Source of the DNA: Streptosporangium lutulentum
GTDB taxonomy: Bacteria; Actinomycetota; Actinomycetes; Streptosporangiales; Streptosporangiaceae
NCBI RefSeq assembly: GCF_030811455.1
Contig: NZ_JAUSQU010000001.1
Location: 5,332,001-5,396,000, forward strand
Length of the DNA stretch: 64,000 bases
Direction of reading: 5' to 3'
This document shows positions 26,471 through 35,171 of the stretch, piece by piece. The translations under genes and the position numbers were made by a program. The notes below the pieces were generated by a model. That model was given only the letters and a program-made list of their open reading frames with translations. It did not search any database and was not told where the DNA came from. The first letter of the stretch is position 1. Each line of letters begins with the position of its first letter.

Positions 26471-27114
26471 CCGATGCCCCGGATGAGTACGGCGAGCTGC
26501 TCCGCCGTGCGCTCAGCGCGGAGGCGAACTCGGTCGTTCCCTCCCCGGACGGACTGGAGATCATCCGCGCTCGCGTGGAGAGACGCGGGCTCCGCGGGCT
26601 GGTGTGGTGGCGTGCCGGAGCCTCTGTCGTGGGAGTCGTCCTCGTCGCGGCCACCGTCGTCATGGTGGTCCCGCAGTTCCGTGAGCAGGTGATTCCGCAG
26701 GTGAACACCGGAGAGGTCAACTACACCGAGACGACCCCGCCCGACGGTTCCGCCACCTCACGCCCCCGGACCAGCCAGATCCAGCCGCCGGCCAGCAGGC
26801 CGGCCGTTCCGCCGCCTCTGCCGCCCCTCCCGTCCAAGAGCCTCCCTCCCAGCGTCAAACCGACGTCGAAGCCGACCGTCAAGCCCACGCCCACGTCCTC
26901 TCCGACCTGCCCGACCTCCACCGGCAGGCCGGTCGAGCCCGAGAAGTGCGAGGAGACCGCGACGCCGACACCCACGCCGACGCCGACGCTCCTGGAGCCC
27001 TCCATCTCCACGGTGAACCCGTGCCCGATCACGGAGTGCCCTCCTCCGGACGACACCCCTCCCCCGACGCCCACGGAGGCGAGCACTCCCCTTCCGACCC
27101 CCACGGGCGGCTAG
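26467..27114 (+). CDS. Single-pass membrane protein with Pro/Thr-rich extracytoplasmic tail, sigma partner
   Basis: 215 residues. A ~50-residue cytoplasmic part is followed by one transmembrane helix (ASVVGVVLVAATVVMVV). The outer ~130 residues are Pro/Ser/Thr-rich, with PTPTPTPTL-type repeats and two Cys pairs (TSSPTCP, PEKCEE, NPCPITECPP). The overlap with the sigma gene suggests an anti-sigma or sensor role, but no HxxxCxxC zinc anti-sigma motif is present, so this stays an inference. Confidence 0.65.
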   Translation: MTDAPDEYGELLRRALSAEANSVVPSPDGLEIIRARVERRGLRGLVWWRAGASVVGVVLVAATVVMVVPQFREQVIPQVNTGEVNYTETTPPDGSATSRPRTSQIQPPASRPAVPPPLPPLPSKSLPPSVKPTSKPTVKPTPTSSPTCPTSTGRPVEPEKCEETATPTPTPTPTLLEPSISTVNPCPITECPPPDDTPPPTPTEASTPLPTPTGG

Positions 27115-27164
27115 GGCCCGGCAGACCACGCCCCTACGCGCCCGGACCTTCTATCGTGGTAGCC

Positions 27165-27788
27165 ATGGAGCGAGTGCTGAGTTCTAAAGGAGCTGCCACC
27201 CGGCAACGGATCATCGAGGGCGCGGCCGCGCTGATCCGTGAGCGAGGCGTCGCGAACGTGAGCCTGGACGACATCAGGGCAGCGACCTCGACGAGCAAAA
27301 GCCAGTTGTTCCACTACTTCTCCGAAGGCAAGTCCGATCTGCTGCTGGCCGTGGCCGGTCACGAGGCCGAGCAGATCCTGGCCGACCAGCAGCCGATGCT
27401 CGGCGATCTGACCACCTGGCCCAAGTGGCAGGCCTGGCGCCGACGGGTGATCGAGAAGTACGACGCCCAGCGTCGGCGTTGCCCTCTGTCGGCCCTCACC
27501 GCCCAGCTGGGCATGGGGAACCCGGCGACCCAGGCCATCGTCACCGACCTGTACGACCGATGGCACGCTCACCTCGTCACCGGCGTGAAAGCCTTGGCGG
27601 ACACCGGCGAGATCGACCCGAACACCGATGCCGACCAGGCCGCCACCGCCCTCCTGACCGCCGTCACCGGCGGCGCGACCCTGCTGCAGGCGACCGACCG
27701 CATCACCTACCTCGAGGTGGCCCTCACCGCGGCGCTCGACGACCTCCGCTCCGACGCCCGCCCGCGGCGTGAGGCCAGCGCGGCGTGA
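27165..27788 (+). CDS. TetR/AcrR-family transcriptional regulator
   Basis: 207 residues. The N-terminal helix-turn-helix spans roughly residues 11-56 (RQRIIEGAAALIRERGVANV, then LDDIRAATSTSKSQLFHYFS). The C-terminal ligand domain has the CPLSALTAQLGMGNP pattern of the TetR_C (YxaF/LmrA-like) group. No obvious target gene is adjacent; the genes on both sides have other functions. No ribosome binding site is evident before the ATG at 27165. Confidence 0.88.
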   Translation: MERVLSSKGAATRQRIIEGAAALIRERGVANVSLDDIRAATSTSKSQLFHYFSEGKSDLLLAVAGHEAEQILADQQPMLGDLTTWPKWQAWRRRVIEKYDAQRRRCPLSALTAQLGMGNPATQAIVTDLYDRWHAHLVTGVKALADTGEIDPNTDADQAATALLTAVTGGATLLQATDRITYLEVALTAALDDLRSDARPRREASAA

Positions 27789-27971
27789 ACCGCTGACAGG
27801 ACGGCCACGGCCCGCTCACCGCCCGCGTGAGGTCAGGACGGCACGAAGCAGAACGGCCACGGCCCCTAACCGTCTACGACGCGAGGTCAGCCGGTGCGAA
27901 CCCCCGGCAGGGCGGCCAAGGCCCGCCCTGAGACTCCATCGGGCGGGGGCGCCGTCCGGGCCGCGGAAAGG

Positions 27972-28703
27972 TCACCAGCGGCCGGTACGCGCCTGGAGCA
28001 CCGCCACCGCGGCGACCCCGGCGGTCGAGGTGCGCAGCACCGTCGGCCCGAGCAGTGCCGGTACGGCTTTCGCCTCGCGGAACGCCGCGATCTCCTCCGC
28101 GGAGACCCCGCCCTCGGGGCCGACCACCACGACGATGTCGCCGTCGCCGGGGAGCGGCAGGGTGGAGAGCGGGGAAGCCGCCTCCTCGTGCAGCACGACG
28201 CCCAGCGCCGCCGCCGAAAGGAGTTCGGCGACCTTCGCGGTGGTGGCGAGTTCGAGCACCTCGGGCAGGTGGAAGCGGCGGGACTGCTTACCCGCCTCCC
28301 GGGCCGTGGATCGCCAGCGGGCCAGCGATTTGGCCGCCCGCTCGCCCTTCCACTGGGTGACGCACCTGGCCGCGGCCCAGGGCACGATCACGTCGGCTCC
28401 CGCCTCGGTCATCATTTCCACGGCCAGTTCGCCTCTGTCGCCCTTGGGCAGCCCCTGGACCACCACCAGACGAGGGCCCGGCGCGGGCACGTCGTAGCGG
28501 CGCAGCGTCTCCACCCGGAGCGAGTCCTTGCCGACGGCCAGGACCACGCACTCGGCCACGGCGCCCGCGCCGTCGGTCAGATCGAGCCGCTCCCCCACCC
28601 GCAACCGGCGTACGGCCGCCGCGTGACGTCCCTCGGGGCCGCCGAACGTGAACTCCGCCAGAGCCAGGTCGGCCGGCTCCGCCAGGAAGACCGGAACCGT
28701 CAT
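27972..28703 (-). CDS. rsmE: 16S rRNA (uracil-1498-N3)-methyltransferase
   Basis: 243 residues, a SPOUT-class methyltransferase. The C-terminal knot is seen in VVVVGPEGGVSAEEIAAFRE and the AdoMet-binding LGPTVLRTSTAGVAAVAVL. The N-terminal PUA-like domain includes HAAAVRRLRVGERLDLTDG. It methylates U1498 of 16S rRNA. It follows dnaJ on the same strand, the conserved hrcA-dnaJ-rsmE order, but a 44-bp palindrome and a short repeat lie between the two. Confidence 0.94.
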   Translation of the reverse strand: MTVPVFLAEPADLALAEFTFGGPEGRHAAAVRRLRVGERLDLTDGAGAVAECVVLAVGKDSLRVETLRRYDVPAPGPRLVVVQGLPKGDRGELAVEMMTEAGADVIVPWAAARCVTQWKGERAAKSLARWRSTAREAGKQSRRFHLPEVLELATTAKVAELLSAAALGVVLHEEAASPLSTLPLPGDGDIVVVVGPEGGVSAEEIAAFREAKAVPALLGPTVLRTSTAGVAAVAVLQARTGRW

Positions 28704-28747
28704 CGGCCGTCGGAGACGTGTCGCCGTGCCCGGGAGGCGTTCCGCCC

Positions 28748-28789
28748 GGGCCGGAAGACGCCCTCCGCGGGCCGGAAGACGCCCTCCGC
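28748..28789. repeat. 21-bp perfect tandem duplication
   Basis: Two adjacent identical copies of a 21-bp unit beginning GGGCCGGAAGACGCCC (28748-28768 and 28769-28789). It lies directly next to the 44-bp palindrome at 28782-28825 and its second copy overlaps the first arm. Confidence 0.85.
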
Positions 28790-28825
28790 AGCGGATCGGG
28801 GCGCGCCCCGATCCGCTGCGGAGGG
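28782..28825. terminator. Perfect 44-bp palindrome between dnaJ and rsmE
   Basis: Both 22-nt halves are exact reverse complements with no spacer; the left half starts CCCTCCGCAGCGG and the centre is GGGCG/CGCCC. In RNA it would form a very stable hairpin 35 bp downstream of the dnaJ stop and 79 bp upstream of the rsmE start, so termination or 3' end stabilisation of hrcA-dnaJ mRNA is likely. A DNA-level role is possible too. Confidence 0.7.
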
Positions 28826-28859
28826 GACGTCTCGCCGTACTCCTCCGGAGAGGCCCCGC

Positions 28860-29996
28860 TCAGCGGCCATTGAACGCGTCTCGCAGGCGGGAGAAGAAGC
28901 TCTGCTGCCCGGGGGCGAACTTGCCGGGCGGGCGTTCTTCCCCGCGGAGCCTGGCGAGCTCGCGCAGGAGCTCCTCCTGTGCCGCGTCAAGGCGAGAGGG
29001 GGTCTCGATGTTGACGTGGATCAGCAGGTCGCCCCGGCCGTTCTCGTTGAGATGCTGAATGCCCCGGTTGTACAGCGGGATGGTCTGGCCCGACTGCGTG
29101 CCGGGCCGGATGTCCAGCTCCTCGGGGCCGTCGAGCGTCTCCATGGTCAGGATGGTGCCGAGGGAGGCCGCGGTCATCGGAATCTGCACGGTGCAGTGCA
29201 GGTCGTCGCCCCGGCGCTCGAAGATCTCGTGCGGGCGCTCGACGATCTCCAGGAACAGGTCTCCGGGCGGGCCGCCACCCGGGCCGATCTCACCTTCGCC
29301 GGCGAGCTGGATGTGGGTGCCGTCCTCCACTCCCGCCGGGATGCGGACCTTGATGGTCCGCCGGGTGCGGACCCGGCCGTCGCCGGAGCACTCCTGGCAG
29401 GGGTTGCGGATGATCGAGCCGAAACCGCCGCACTGGGGGCAGGGCCGGGAGGTCATGACCTGGCCGAGGAAGGACCGGGTGACCTGGGAGACCTCACCGC
29501 GGCCATGGCACATGTCACAGGTGTCGGGGTGGGTGCCGGCCGCCGCGCCGGAGCCCGTGCAGACCTCACAGAGCACGGCGGTGTCGACGACCAGCTCGCG
29601 GGTGGTGCCGAAGGCCGACTCGTTGAGGTCGAGCTCGACCCGGATGGTGGCGTTGCGCCCGCGGCGGGCACGCGAACGGGGACCGCGTCCGCCGCCCGCG
29701 GCGCCGAAGAAGGCGTCCATGATGTCGCTGAACGGGAAACCCGCGCCGAACCCCCCGGCACCGGCGCCCCCGCCCGAGGCGAACGGATCGGCACCCATGT
29801 CGTACATCTGCCGTTTGTTGGAATCCGACAGGACCTCGTAGGCCTGCGTGATGTCCTTGAATCTCTCCTGGGTCTCAGGGTCGGGGTTCACATCGGGATG
29901 CAGCTCCCGCGCCAGACGCCGGTAAGCCTTCTTGATCTCTTCCGCACTGGCGTCACGACGCACCCCGAGGGTGCCGTAGTAGTCACTCTTAGCCAC
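28860..29996 (-). CDS. dnaJ: Chaperone protein DnaJ
   Basis: 378 residues. The J domain carries the HPD motif (LARELHPDVNPD) that stimulates DnaK ATPase. The Gly/Phe-rich linker is DPFASGGGAGAGGFG. Four CxxCxGxG zinc motifs follow: CEVCTGSG, CDMCHGRG, CPQCGGFG and CQECSGDG. The C-terminal substrate-binding domain completes a type I DnaJ (the hrcA-linked DnaJ2 of actinobacteria). It starts at GTG 29996, just after hrcA, and is expected to be under HrcA/CIRCE heat-shock control. Confidence 0.96.
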   Translation of the reverse strand: MAKSDYYGTLGVRRDASAEEIKKAYRRLARELHPDVNPDPETQERFKDITQAYEVLSDSNKRQMYDMGADPFASGGGAGAGGFGAGFPFSDIMDAFFGAAGGGRGPRSRARRGRNATIRVELDLNESAFGTTRELVVDTAVLCEVCTGSGAAAGTHPDTCDMCHGRGEVSQVTRSFLGQVMTSRPCPQCGGFGSIIRNPCQECSGDGRVRTRRTIKVRIPAGVEDGTHIQLAGEGEIGPGGGPPGDLFLEIVERPHEIFERRGDDLHCTVQIPMTAASLGTILTMETLDGPEELDIRPGTQSGQTIPLYNRGIQHLNENGRGDLLIHVNIETPSRLDAAQEELLRELARLRGEERPPGKFAPGQQSFFSRLRDAFNGR

Positions 29997-30008
29997 TTAG
30001 TTGACCTC

Positions 30009-31022
30009 TTAGGATGCAGCCAGGATCTGGCTGACGTAACGTGCCACCGCGCGCACCGCGCCCATCGTGACCGGGTAGTCCATTCGCGTCGGACCCAGCA
30101 CACCGAGCCGGGCCAGTTGCTTGTCCCCTGAACCGTATCCAGCGACGACGATCGATGTGCCCTGGAGGCCGGTATAGGGGTTTTCCGAGCCGATCCGCAC
30201 CGTCAGCGCTGACAGGTCGGACGTCTCGCCGAGCAGGCGCATGAGCACGACCTGCTCTTCCAGGGCCTCCAGCACGTCGCGGAGTCCGACGGTGAAGTCG
30301 GCCCCCGCGAGGTTGGCTGCCCCGGCGAAGACAATCTTTTCATCGTGCCGGTCCACCAGGGACTCCAGCAGCACCGACAGGATCGTGGCCGCGAGCGGCC
30401 TGTCCTCGGCGGCGAGACGCGCGGGCAGATCGACGACCTTGTCGGGGACGCTGGTGAGCCCGCATCCGTCCAGGCAGGAGTTGAGCATCGCCCGCAGATG
30501 GGCGACGCGGGCCTCGTCGACCGTTTCGTGCAGCTCGACCACGCGCTGCTCGACCCGTCCCGTGTTGGTGATGAGCACGAACATCAGCCGGCGCTCACTC
30601 AGCGGGACCAGCTCGACGTGGCGAACCGTGGAGTTGGTCAACGTGGGGTATTGAACCACCGCCACCTGCCTGGTCAGCTGCGCGAGCAGCCGTACCGTGC
30701 GCATGACGACGTCGTCGATGTCCACCGCGCCGGCCAGGAAGGTCTCGATGGCCTTCCTCTCCGCGCTCGACAGCGGCTTCACCTGCGAAAGCCGGTCGAC
30801 GAACAGCCGATAACCCTTGTCGGTGGGCACCCGACCGGCACTGGTGTGGGGCTGGGCGATGTAGCCCTGCTCCTCCAGCACCGCCATGTCGTTGCGGATG
30901 GTCGCGGGCGACACTCCCAGGTTGTGCCGCTCGACGAGCGCCTTGGAACCCACCGGCTCATTGGTGGACACGTAATCCTCGACAATGGCGCGAAGCACCG
31001 CGAGCTTCCGGTCGTCGACCAA
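30009..31022 (-). CDS. hrcA: Heat-inducible transcriptional repressor HrcA
   Basis: About 337 residues. The N-terminal winged helix has LAVLRAIVEDYVSTNEPVGS, and PATIRNDMAVLEEQGYI is the recognition region. HrcA binds CIRCE elements and represses chaperone genes, with GroE promoting its folding. I chose the TTG at 31022 because GGAGG lies 8 nt before it and homologues start there; a GTG at 31031 has no spacer from the ribosome binding site. A CIRCE-like repeat is 44 bp upstream, so the hrcA-dnaJ pair is probably autoregulated. Confidence 0.95.
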   Translation of the reverse strand: MVDDRKLAVLRAIVEDYVSTNEPVGSKALVERHNLGVSPATIRNDMAVLEEQGYIAQPHTSAGRVPTDKGYRLFVDRLSQVKPLSSAERKAIETFLAGAVDIDDVVMRTVRLLAQLTRQVAVVQYPTLTNSTVRHVELVPLSERRLMFVLITNTGRVEQRVVELHETVDEARVAHLRAMLNSCLDGCGLTSVPDKVVDLPARLAAEDRPLAATILSVLLESLVDRHDEKIVFAGAANLAGADFTVGLRDVLEALEEQVVLMRLLGETSDLSALTVRIGSENPYTGLQGTSIVVAGYGSGDKQLARLGVLGPTRMDYPVTMGAVRAVARYVSQILAAS

Positions 31023-31065
31023 CGTGCTCACCTCCCTGCCTGCGTCCGAAGGTGGGGACTCCGGG

Positions 31066-31092
31066 CTGGCACTCTGTGTCCCCGAGTGCCAA
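31066..31092 (-). promoter_or_regulatory. CIRCE element upstream of hrcA
   Basis: CTGGCACTC-N9-GAGTGCCAA matches the CIRCE consensus TTAGCACTC-N9-GAGTGCTAA at 15 of 18 arm positions, and the two changes in the inner arms (A to G and T to C) keep the palindrome. This is the HrcA operator; the sequence is seen directly and the role is established for the family. Confidence 0.85.
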
Positions 31093-31205
31093 GTGTACGG
31101 CCCATGGCCGCGAGGTGCGATAACAGGAGGGGCAGATGATCGGACCAAGCCGTCGTCAAGTCAACTGCTATCACTATCCAAGCGGCACGAACCACAATTT
31201 CGCAC

Positions 31206-31943
31206 ATGTCCCACGATTTCGGCTCTCCTTCGGGTGACGCGTCTACACACGTGCCCGATTACGGCGTTCCTCAACACCCATATGGCCAGCAGCAGTACCA
31301 GAACGACCCTTCCTATGGTTATGCCTCTTTCGCTTACGGCGTCCCCCAGGGCCCGCCGCCCAGGGAGAAGATCAAACCCGGCATCGGCTGGATCGTCGGT
31401 GTCTGGCTCGTCGCGCTGCTCAGCGTGATCGCCGGCGTCGGCGGCTTCCTCGGCGGTGTCTTCAACGCGCTCGGGGACGCCGCGCCCGCCACGTCCTTCG
31501 GCTCGGGCAAGGTCGTCACGGTCAGCCTCGACCCGGCGGACAAGTCCGCCATCTACGTCTCCGCGACCGGGCCCACCGATTTCGAGTGCGCGTTCCAGGG
31601 CGGTCCGGGAACCGCCAGGCTGTCGCAGCCGGACATCCAGCAGACCGTCACGTCCGACGGCGTCATCTGGGAGATGGGCTTGCGGGTGGGAGTCGACAAG
31701 GCGGGTGACTACCAGCTCACCTGCGACGCGAGCGAGGCCGCCGGCACCGAGTTCGGCGTGGGCACGGAGCTCGCCACCGACTCGCTCTTAGGCGGGGTGA
31801 TCACCCTGTTCGCGGTGCCGGGCGGCGGGATCCTGCTGGCCGTCATCGTGACGATCGTCGTACTGGTGAAACGGAGCGGCGCCCGCAGACGCCAGGCCGC
31901 CGCGTCGGCGGGACAGTGGGGATCGGGACCGTACGGCGGGTGA
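31206..31943 (+). CDS. Membrane protein with Tyr/Gln/Pro-rich N-terminus
   Basis: 245 residues. The first ~50 residues are rich in Tyr, Gln, Gly and Pro (HPYGQQQYQNDPSYGYAS). One transmembrane helix follows (GWIVGVWLVALLSVIAGVGG), then an extracytoplasmic domain of ~110 residues with two Cys (FECAFQGG and YQLTCDAS, a likely disulphide), then a second helix (VPGGGILLAVIVTIVVLV). No named family is recognised. It is divergent from hrcA. Confidence 0.65.
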   Translation: MSHDFGSPSGDASTHVPDYGVPQHPYGQQQYQNDPSYGYASFAYGVPQGPPPREKIKPGIGWIVGVWLVALLSVIAGVGGFLGGVFNALGDAAPATSFGSGKVVTVSLDPADKSAIYVSATGPTDFECAFQGGPGTARLSQPDIQQTVTSDGVIWEMGLRVGVDKAGDYQLTCDASEAAGTEFGVGTELATDSLLGGVITLFAVPGGGILLAVIVTIVVLVKRSGARRRQAAASAGQWGSGPYGG

Positions 31944-32001
31944 TCTCAGCTTTTGCTAACGTCCATTTGATCCATGGCGAGAAGATGGTGGGCGGTCGGT
32001 G

Positions 32002-32817
32002 ATGTACGAACGTGACGTGCTGGCGGGAGACTGGCGACGCCCCCTGAAGGGGAAGATCCCTCAGGTTCCCGCAGAGCTTGACCTGGTCGTGGAGGACGCC
32101 GACGGCGGCTTCTGCGGCGCCGTGGTGGCCTGCGACAAGGAGGCCGTCACCCTGGAGGACCGGTTCGGGCGCCGGCGGTTGTTCCCGCTGGAGCCGGCCG
32201 CGTTCCTCCTGGAGGGCAAGGTGGTGACACTCGTCCGTCCCGCCGCCGCGCCCCAGGGGCCGAGGCGGAGCGCCTCGGGTTCCATCGCGGTGGAGGGCCT
32301 GCGGGCGCAGGTCGCCAGGGAGAGCCGGATCTACGTGGAGGGCATCCACGACGCCGCCCTGGTGGAGAAGGTCTGGGGCCACGACCTGCGGGTCGAAGGC
32401 GTGGTCGTGGAGTATCTCGAAGGGGTCGACCACCTGCCCTCGATCGTCGAGGAGTTCGGCCCCGGCCCCGAACGACGACTGGGCGTGCTCGTCGACCACC
32501 TGGTTCCCGGCTCGAAGGAGAGCAGGATCGCCGCCCAGGTCTCCTCGCCGCACGTGTTGATCGTCGGGCACCCGTTCGTGGACGTCTGGCAGGCGGTCAA
32601 GCCTTCGGCGGTGAGAATTCCCTCCTGGCCGTCGGTACCACGCGACGTACCCTGGAAGGAAGGCGTCATCGCCGCCCTGGGCTGGAAACTGGAGCCCAGC
32701 GACGCGTGGCGTCGCATTCTCGGATCGGTCACGACATATGCCGATCTGGAGCCAGAACTCCTCGGCCCGGTCGAGGAATTAATCGACTTCGTGACGATTC
32801 CCGGCGAGGATGGCTAG
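32002..32817 (+). CDS. DUF3097 family protein
   Basis: 271 residues, an actinobacterial family of unknown function. DVLAGDWRRPLKGKIPQV at the start and IYVEGIHDAALVEKVWGHDL are typical. The latter block, with GVLVDHLVPGSKE, resembles a Toprim-like fold, so nucleic-acid action is possible but unproven. A GTG one codon earlier (31999) is an alternative start. It occurs next to hrcA/hemW in many actinobacteria. Confidence 0.85.
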   Translation: MYERDVLAGDWRRPLKGKIPQVPAELDLVVEDADGGFCGAVVACDKEAVTLEDRFGRRRLFPLEPAAFLLEGKVVTLVRPAAAPQGPRRSASGSIAVEGLRAQVARESRIYVEGIHDAALVEKVWGHDLRVEGVVVEYLEGVDHLPSIVEEFGPGPERRLGVLVDHLVPGSKESRIAAQVSSPHVLIVGHPFVDVWQAVKPSAVRIPSWPSVPRDVPWKEGVIAALGWKLEPSDAWRRILGSVTTYADLEPELLGPVEELIDFVTIPGEDG

Positions 32818-32841
32818 CCCTTGAATCCACCAGGAGAGGCT

Positions 32842-33606
32842 ATGAGCGAGAACCCCGAGGATCTACCTCGCGAGTCCGCGGACCCGGACCGAACGCGGCG
32901 CATCGACCAGCCTTCCCCGCCCGGCCTCACCCAGCCGGGCCAGAGCCACACCCAGCAGGGCTGGGGCCACCCCCGGTTCGACCCGCCGCCCGACCAGAAC
33001 CACCCGCGGCCCGACCAGGGGCAGGGCCACCCCCAGGGCCCGAGCCACACCCAGCAGGGTTGGGGCTATCCCCAAGGCCAGGGCTATGCCCAGCAGGGCC
33101 AGAGTCACCCACCATCGGGGCAGGGGTACGGCTACCCGCCTCCCCCGATCCCGCCGTACGACATGAGCGGCCACGGCTACCAGGGCGGCTATCAAGGTGG
33201 GTACCAGGGTGGATACCAGGGTGGGTATCCCCAACCCGGCGCGTACGGATACGGCTACGGCCATCCGGGGGCATACGGTCCGCGGCCCGGCAGCGACGAC
33301 ACCACCCTGTCCATGCTCGCCCATCTGCTGGGCCTTCTGACCTGGTTCGTCGGCCCGTTGGTGGTGTATCTCGCCAAGAAGGACGAATCCCCCTACGTGC
33401 GCGCTCAGGCCGCCGAAGCCCTCAACTTCCAGCTCACCCTGATGATCGCCTACTTCGTCTCCTGGATTCTGGCGTTCGTACTGATTGGTTTCGTCCTGAT
33501 GTTCGTGGTCTGGATCGGATCGATCGCCTTGATGATCATCGCCGCCGTCGCAGCCAATCGAGGCGAGAACTACCGTTATCCAATGAACATCCGCTTCATC
33601 CGCTGA
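32842..33606 (+). CDS. DUF4870 domain membrane protein with Gln/Gly/Tyr-rich N-terminus
   Basis: 254 residues. The first ~150 are low-complexity, with Pro/Gln/His-rich pieces and four tandem GYQGG units. The C-terminal ~105 residues are a DUF4870 domain with about three hydrophobic segments, beginning SMLAHLLGLLTWFVGPLVVY. YVRAQAAEALNFQLTLMIAY is the typical core, and the protein ends YPMNIRFIR. The function of the domain is unknown. The ATG at 32842 follows AGGAGAGG. Confidence 0.85.
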   Translation: MSENPEDLPRESADPDRTRRIDQPSPPGLTQPGQSHTQQGWGHPRFDPPPDQNHPRPDQGQGHPQGPSHTQQGWGYPQGQGYAQQGQSHPPSGQGYGYPPPPIPPYDMSGHGYQGGYQGGYQGGYQGGYPQPGAYGYGYGHPGAYGPRPGSDDTTLSMLAHLLGLLTWFVGPLVVYLAKKDESPYVRAQAAEALNFQLTLMIAYFVSWILAFVLIGFVLMFVVWIGSIALMIIAAVAANRGENYRYPMNIRFIR

Positions 33607-33614
33607 CACCGAGC

Positions 33615-33636
33615 GCGCCTCCGGTCCAGGAGGCGC
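33615..33636 (+). terminator. Hairpin after the DUF4870 gene
   Basis: GCGCCTCC (33615-33622) and GGAGGCGC (33629-33636) form a perfect 8-bp stem with a 6-nt loop, 8 bp past the stop codon. The rest of the 250-bp gap to hemW holds a ~30-bp direct repeat (GCCGGGCTCCCGCCTCG, near 33700-33755). Confidence 0.55.
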
Positions 33637-33863
33637 CTCCCGAGGCGCCGGTCACCTGGCCGGCGCCTCCTGTGCGGCCGGGTTCGGTGCCTCTCCGCCG
33701 GGCTCCCGCCTCGGCCGTCCTGGAGCGCCGGGCTCCCGCCTCGCCGGCCCGGAGCGCCTGCCTCACGGCCCGCCGCATCGGCGCTCCCTACCGAGAACGC
33801 CGTTCACCGTACCCGCACGGGCCACCGGTCACCGTGCTCGGTAGAGGGTTCCGGTCACCGTAC

Positions 33864-35075
33864 TCACGTGAGGTCGCGGACCAGCGCGTCGGCCAGCAGA
33901 CGCCCGCGCAGCGTGAGCACCGCGCGGCCCGCCTTGAACGGTTCCACCTCCAGCAGGCCGTCGGCCAGCGCCTGTGCGACCACCGGCGGCCGTTCGAGCT
34001 CCTTGAGCGGGAATCCCTGGACGAGCCTGAGCTCCAGCATCAGCCGTTCCACCGCCCGGTCCTCGGGGGTCAGCACCTCCCGTGCATGCGCGGGGGAGGT
34101 GCCGGAGGCCAGGCGCTGGGCATAGGCCGCGGGATGCTTGACATTCCACCACCGGGTGCCGCCGACATGGCTGTGCGCGCCGGGACCGACCCCCCACCAG
34201 TCACCGCCGGTCCAGTAGAGCAGGTTGTGCCGGCAGCGACCGGCCTCGGAGGTCGCCCAGTTGGACACCTCGTACCACTCGAATCCGGCCTCGGCCAGCA
34301 TGGTGTCGGCGATGAGATAGCGGTCGGCGGCCACGTCGTCGTCGGGCATCGGCAACTCGCCGCGCCGGATCCTGGCGGCCAGCTTGGTACCGTCCTCCAC
34401 GATCAGCGAGTAGGCCGACACATGATCGGGCCCGGCCTCGATCGCCGCGGTCAGCGAGGCGCGCCAGTCGTCGTCGCTCTCCCCCGGCGTGCTGTAGATC
34501 AGGTCCAGGTTGACGTGGTCGAATCCCGCCTCCCTCGCCTCCCGTACGGCGTGCGCCGGGCGGCCCGGCGTGTGCCGGCGGTCCAGCACCTGGAGCACGT
34601 GCTCACGGGCGCTCTGCATGCCGAAGCTCATCCTGTTGAACCCGCCGGCGCGCAGCTCCGACAGGTAGGCGAGGTCCACGGACTCGGGGTTGGCCTCGGT
34701 GGTCACCTCCGCGCCGGGGGCCAGCCCGAACTCCCTCTCGATCGCTCCCAGGATCCGGACCAGGTCACCGGCCGGGAGCAGGGTCGGGGTGCCGCCGCCG
34801 AAGAACACGGTCTCGACCGGGAGATTCACGTCGCCGAGGTTGGCCCGCGCCCGCCGTACCTCGTCGATGGCGGTGTCGGCGTAGTCCTTGTGCGAGGCGC
34901 CGGGACCGAGCTCGGACGCCGTGTAGGTGTTGAAATCGCAGTAACCGCAGCGGGTCACGCAGAAGGGCACGTGGACGTAGAAGCCGAAGGGCCGCCCGCC
35001 GAGCCCCTGGAGCGCGCTGTCGGGAAGCTCGCCTGAGGCCGGTACGGGATCGCCGTCGGGAAGTGTGGATGGCAC
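33864..35075 (-). CDS. hemW: HemW-like radical SAM protein
   Basis: 403 residues. The [4Fe-4S] cluster motif CVTRCGYC (CxxxCxYC) sits near residue 39. FFGGGTPTLLP is the SAM-binding glycine motif, and NLDLIYSTPGE and GVGPGAHSHVGG are typical of the HemN/HemW group. It lacks the longer N-terminus of true HemN, so it is most likely HemW, a heme chaperone, and not the oxygen-independent coproporphyrinogen oxidase. It starts at a GTG and converges with the DUF4870 gene. Confidence 0.88.
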   Translation of the reverse strand: MPSTLPDGDPVPASGELPDSALQGLGGRPFGFYVHVPFCVTRCGYCDFNTYTASELGPGASHKDYADTAIDEVRRARANLGDVNLPVETVFFGGGTPTLLPAGDLVRILGAIEREFGLAPGAEVTTEANPESVDLAYLSELRAGGFNRMSFGMQSAREHVLQVLDRRHTPGRPAHAVREAREAGFDHVNLDLIYSTPGESDDDWRASLTAAIEAGPDHVSAYSLIVEDGTKLAARIRRGELPMPDDDVAADRYLIADTMLAEAGFEWYEVSNWATSEAGRCRHNLLYWTGGDWWGVGPGAHSHVGGTRWWNVKHPAAYAQRLASGTSPAHAREVLTPEDRAVERLMLELRLVQGFPLKELERPPVVAQALADGLLEVEPFKAGRAVLTLRGRLLADALVRDLT

Positions 35076-35171
35076 GGTGCAAGTCTGCCGCTTCCTCCGG
35101 CATGCCCGGCACGGGCGCTCACCGGCCCCGGCATTCCGGCCTCCCGTGTGCCTCAGGTGCTCTTGAGTACC

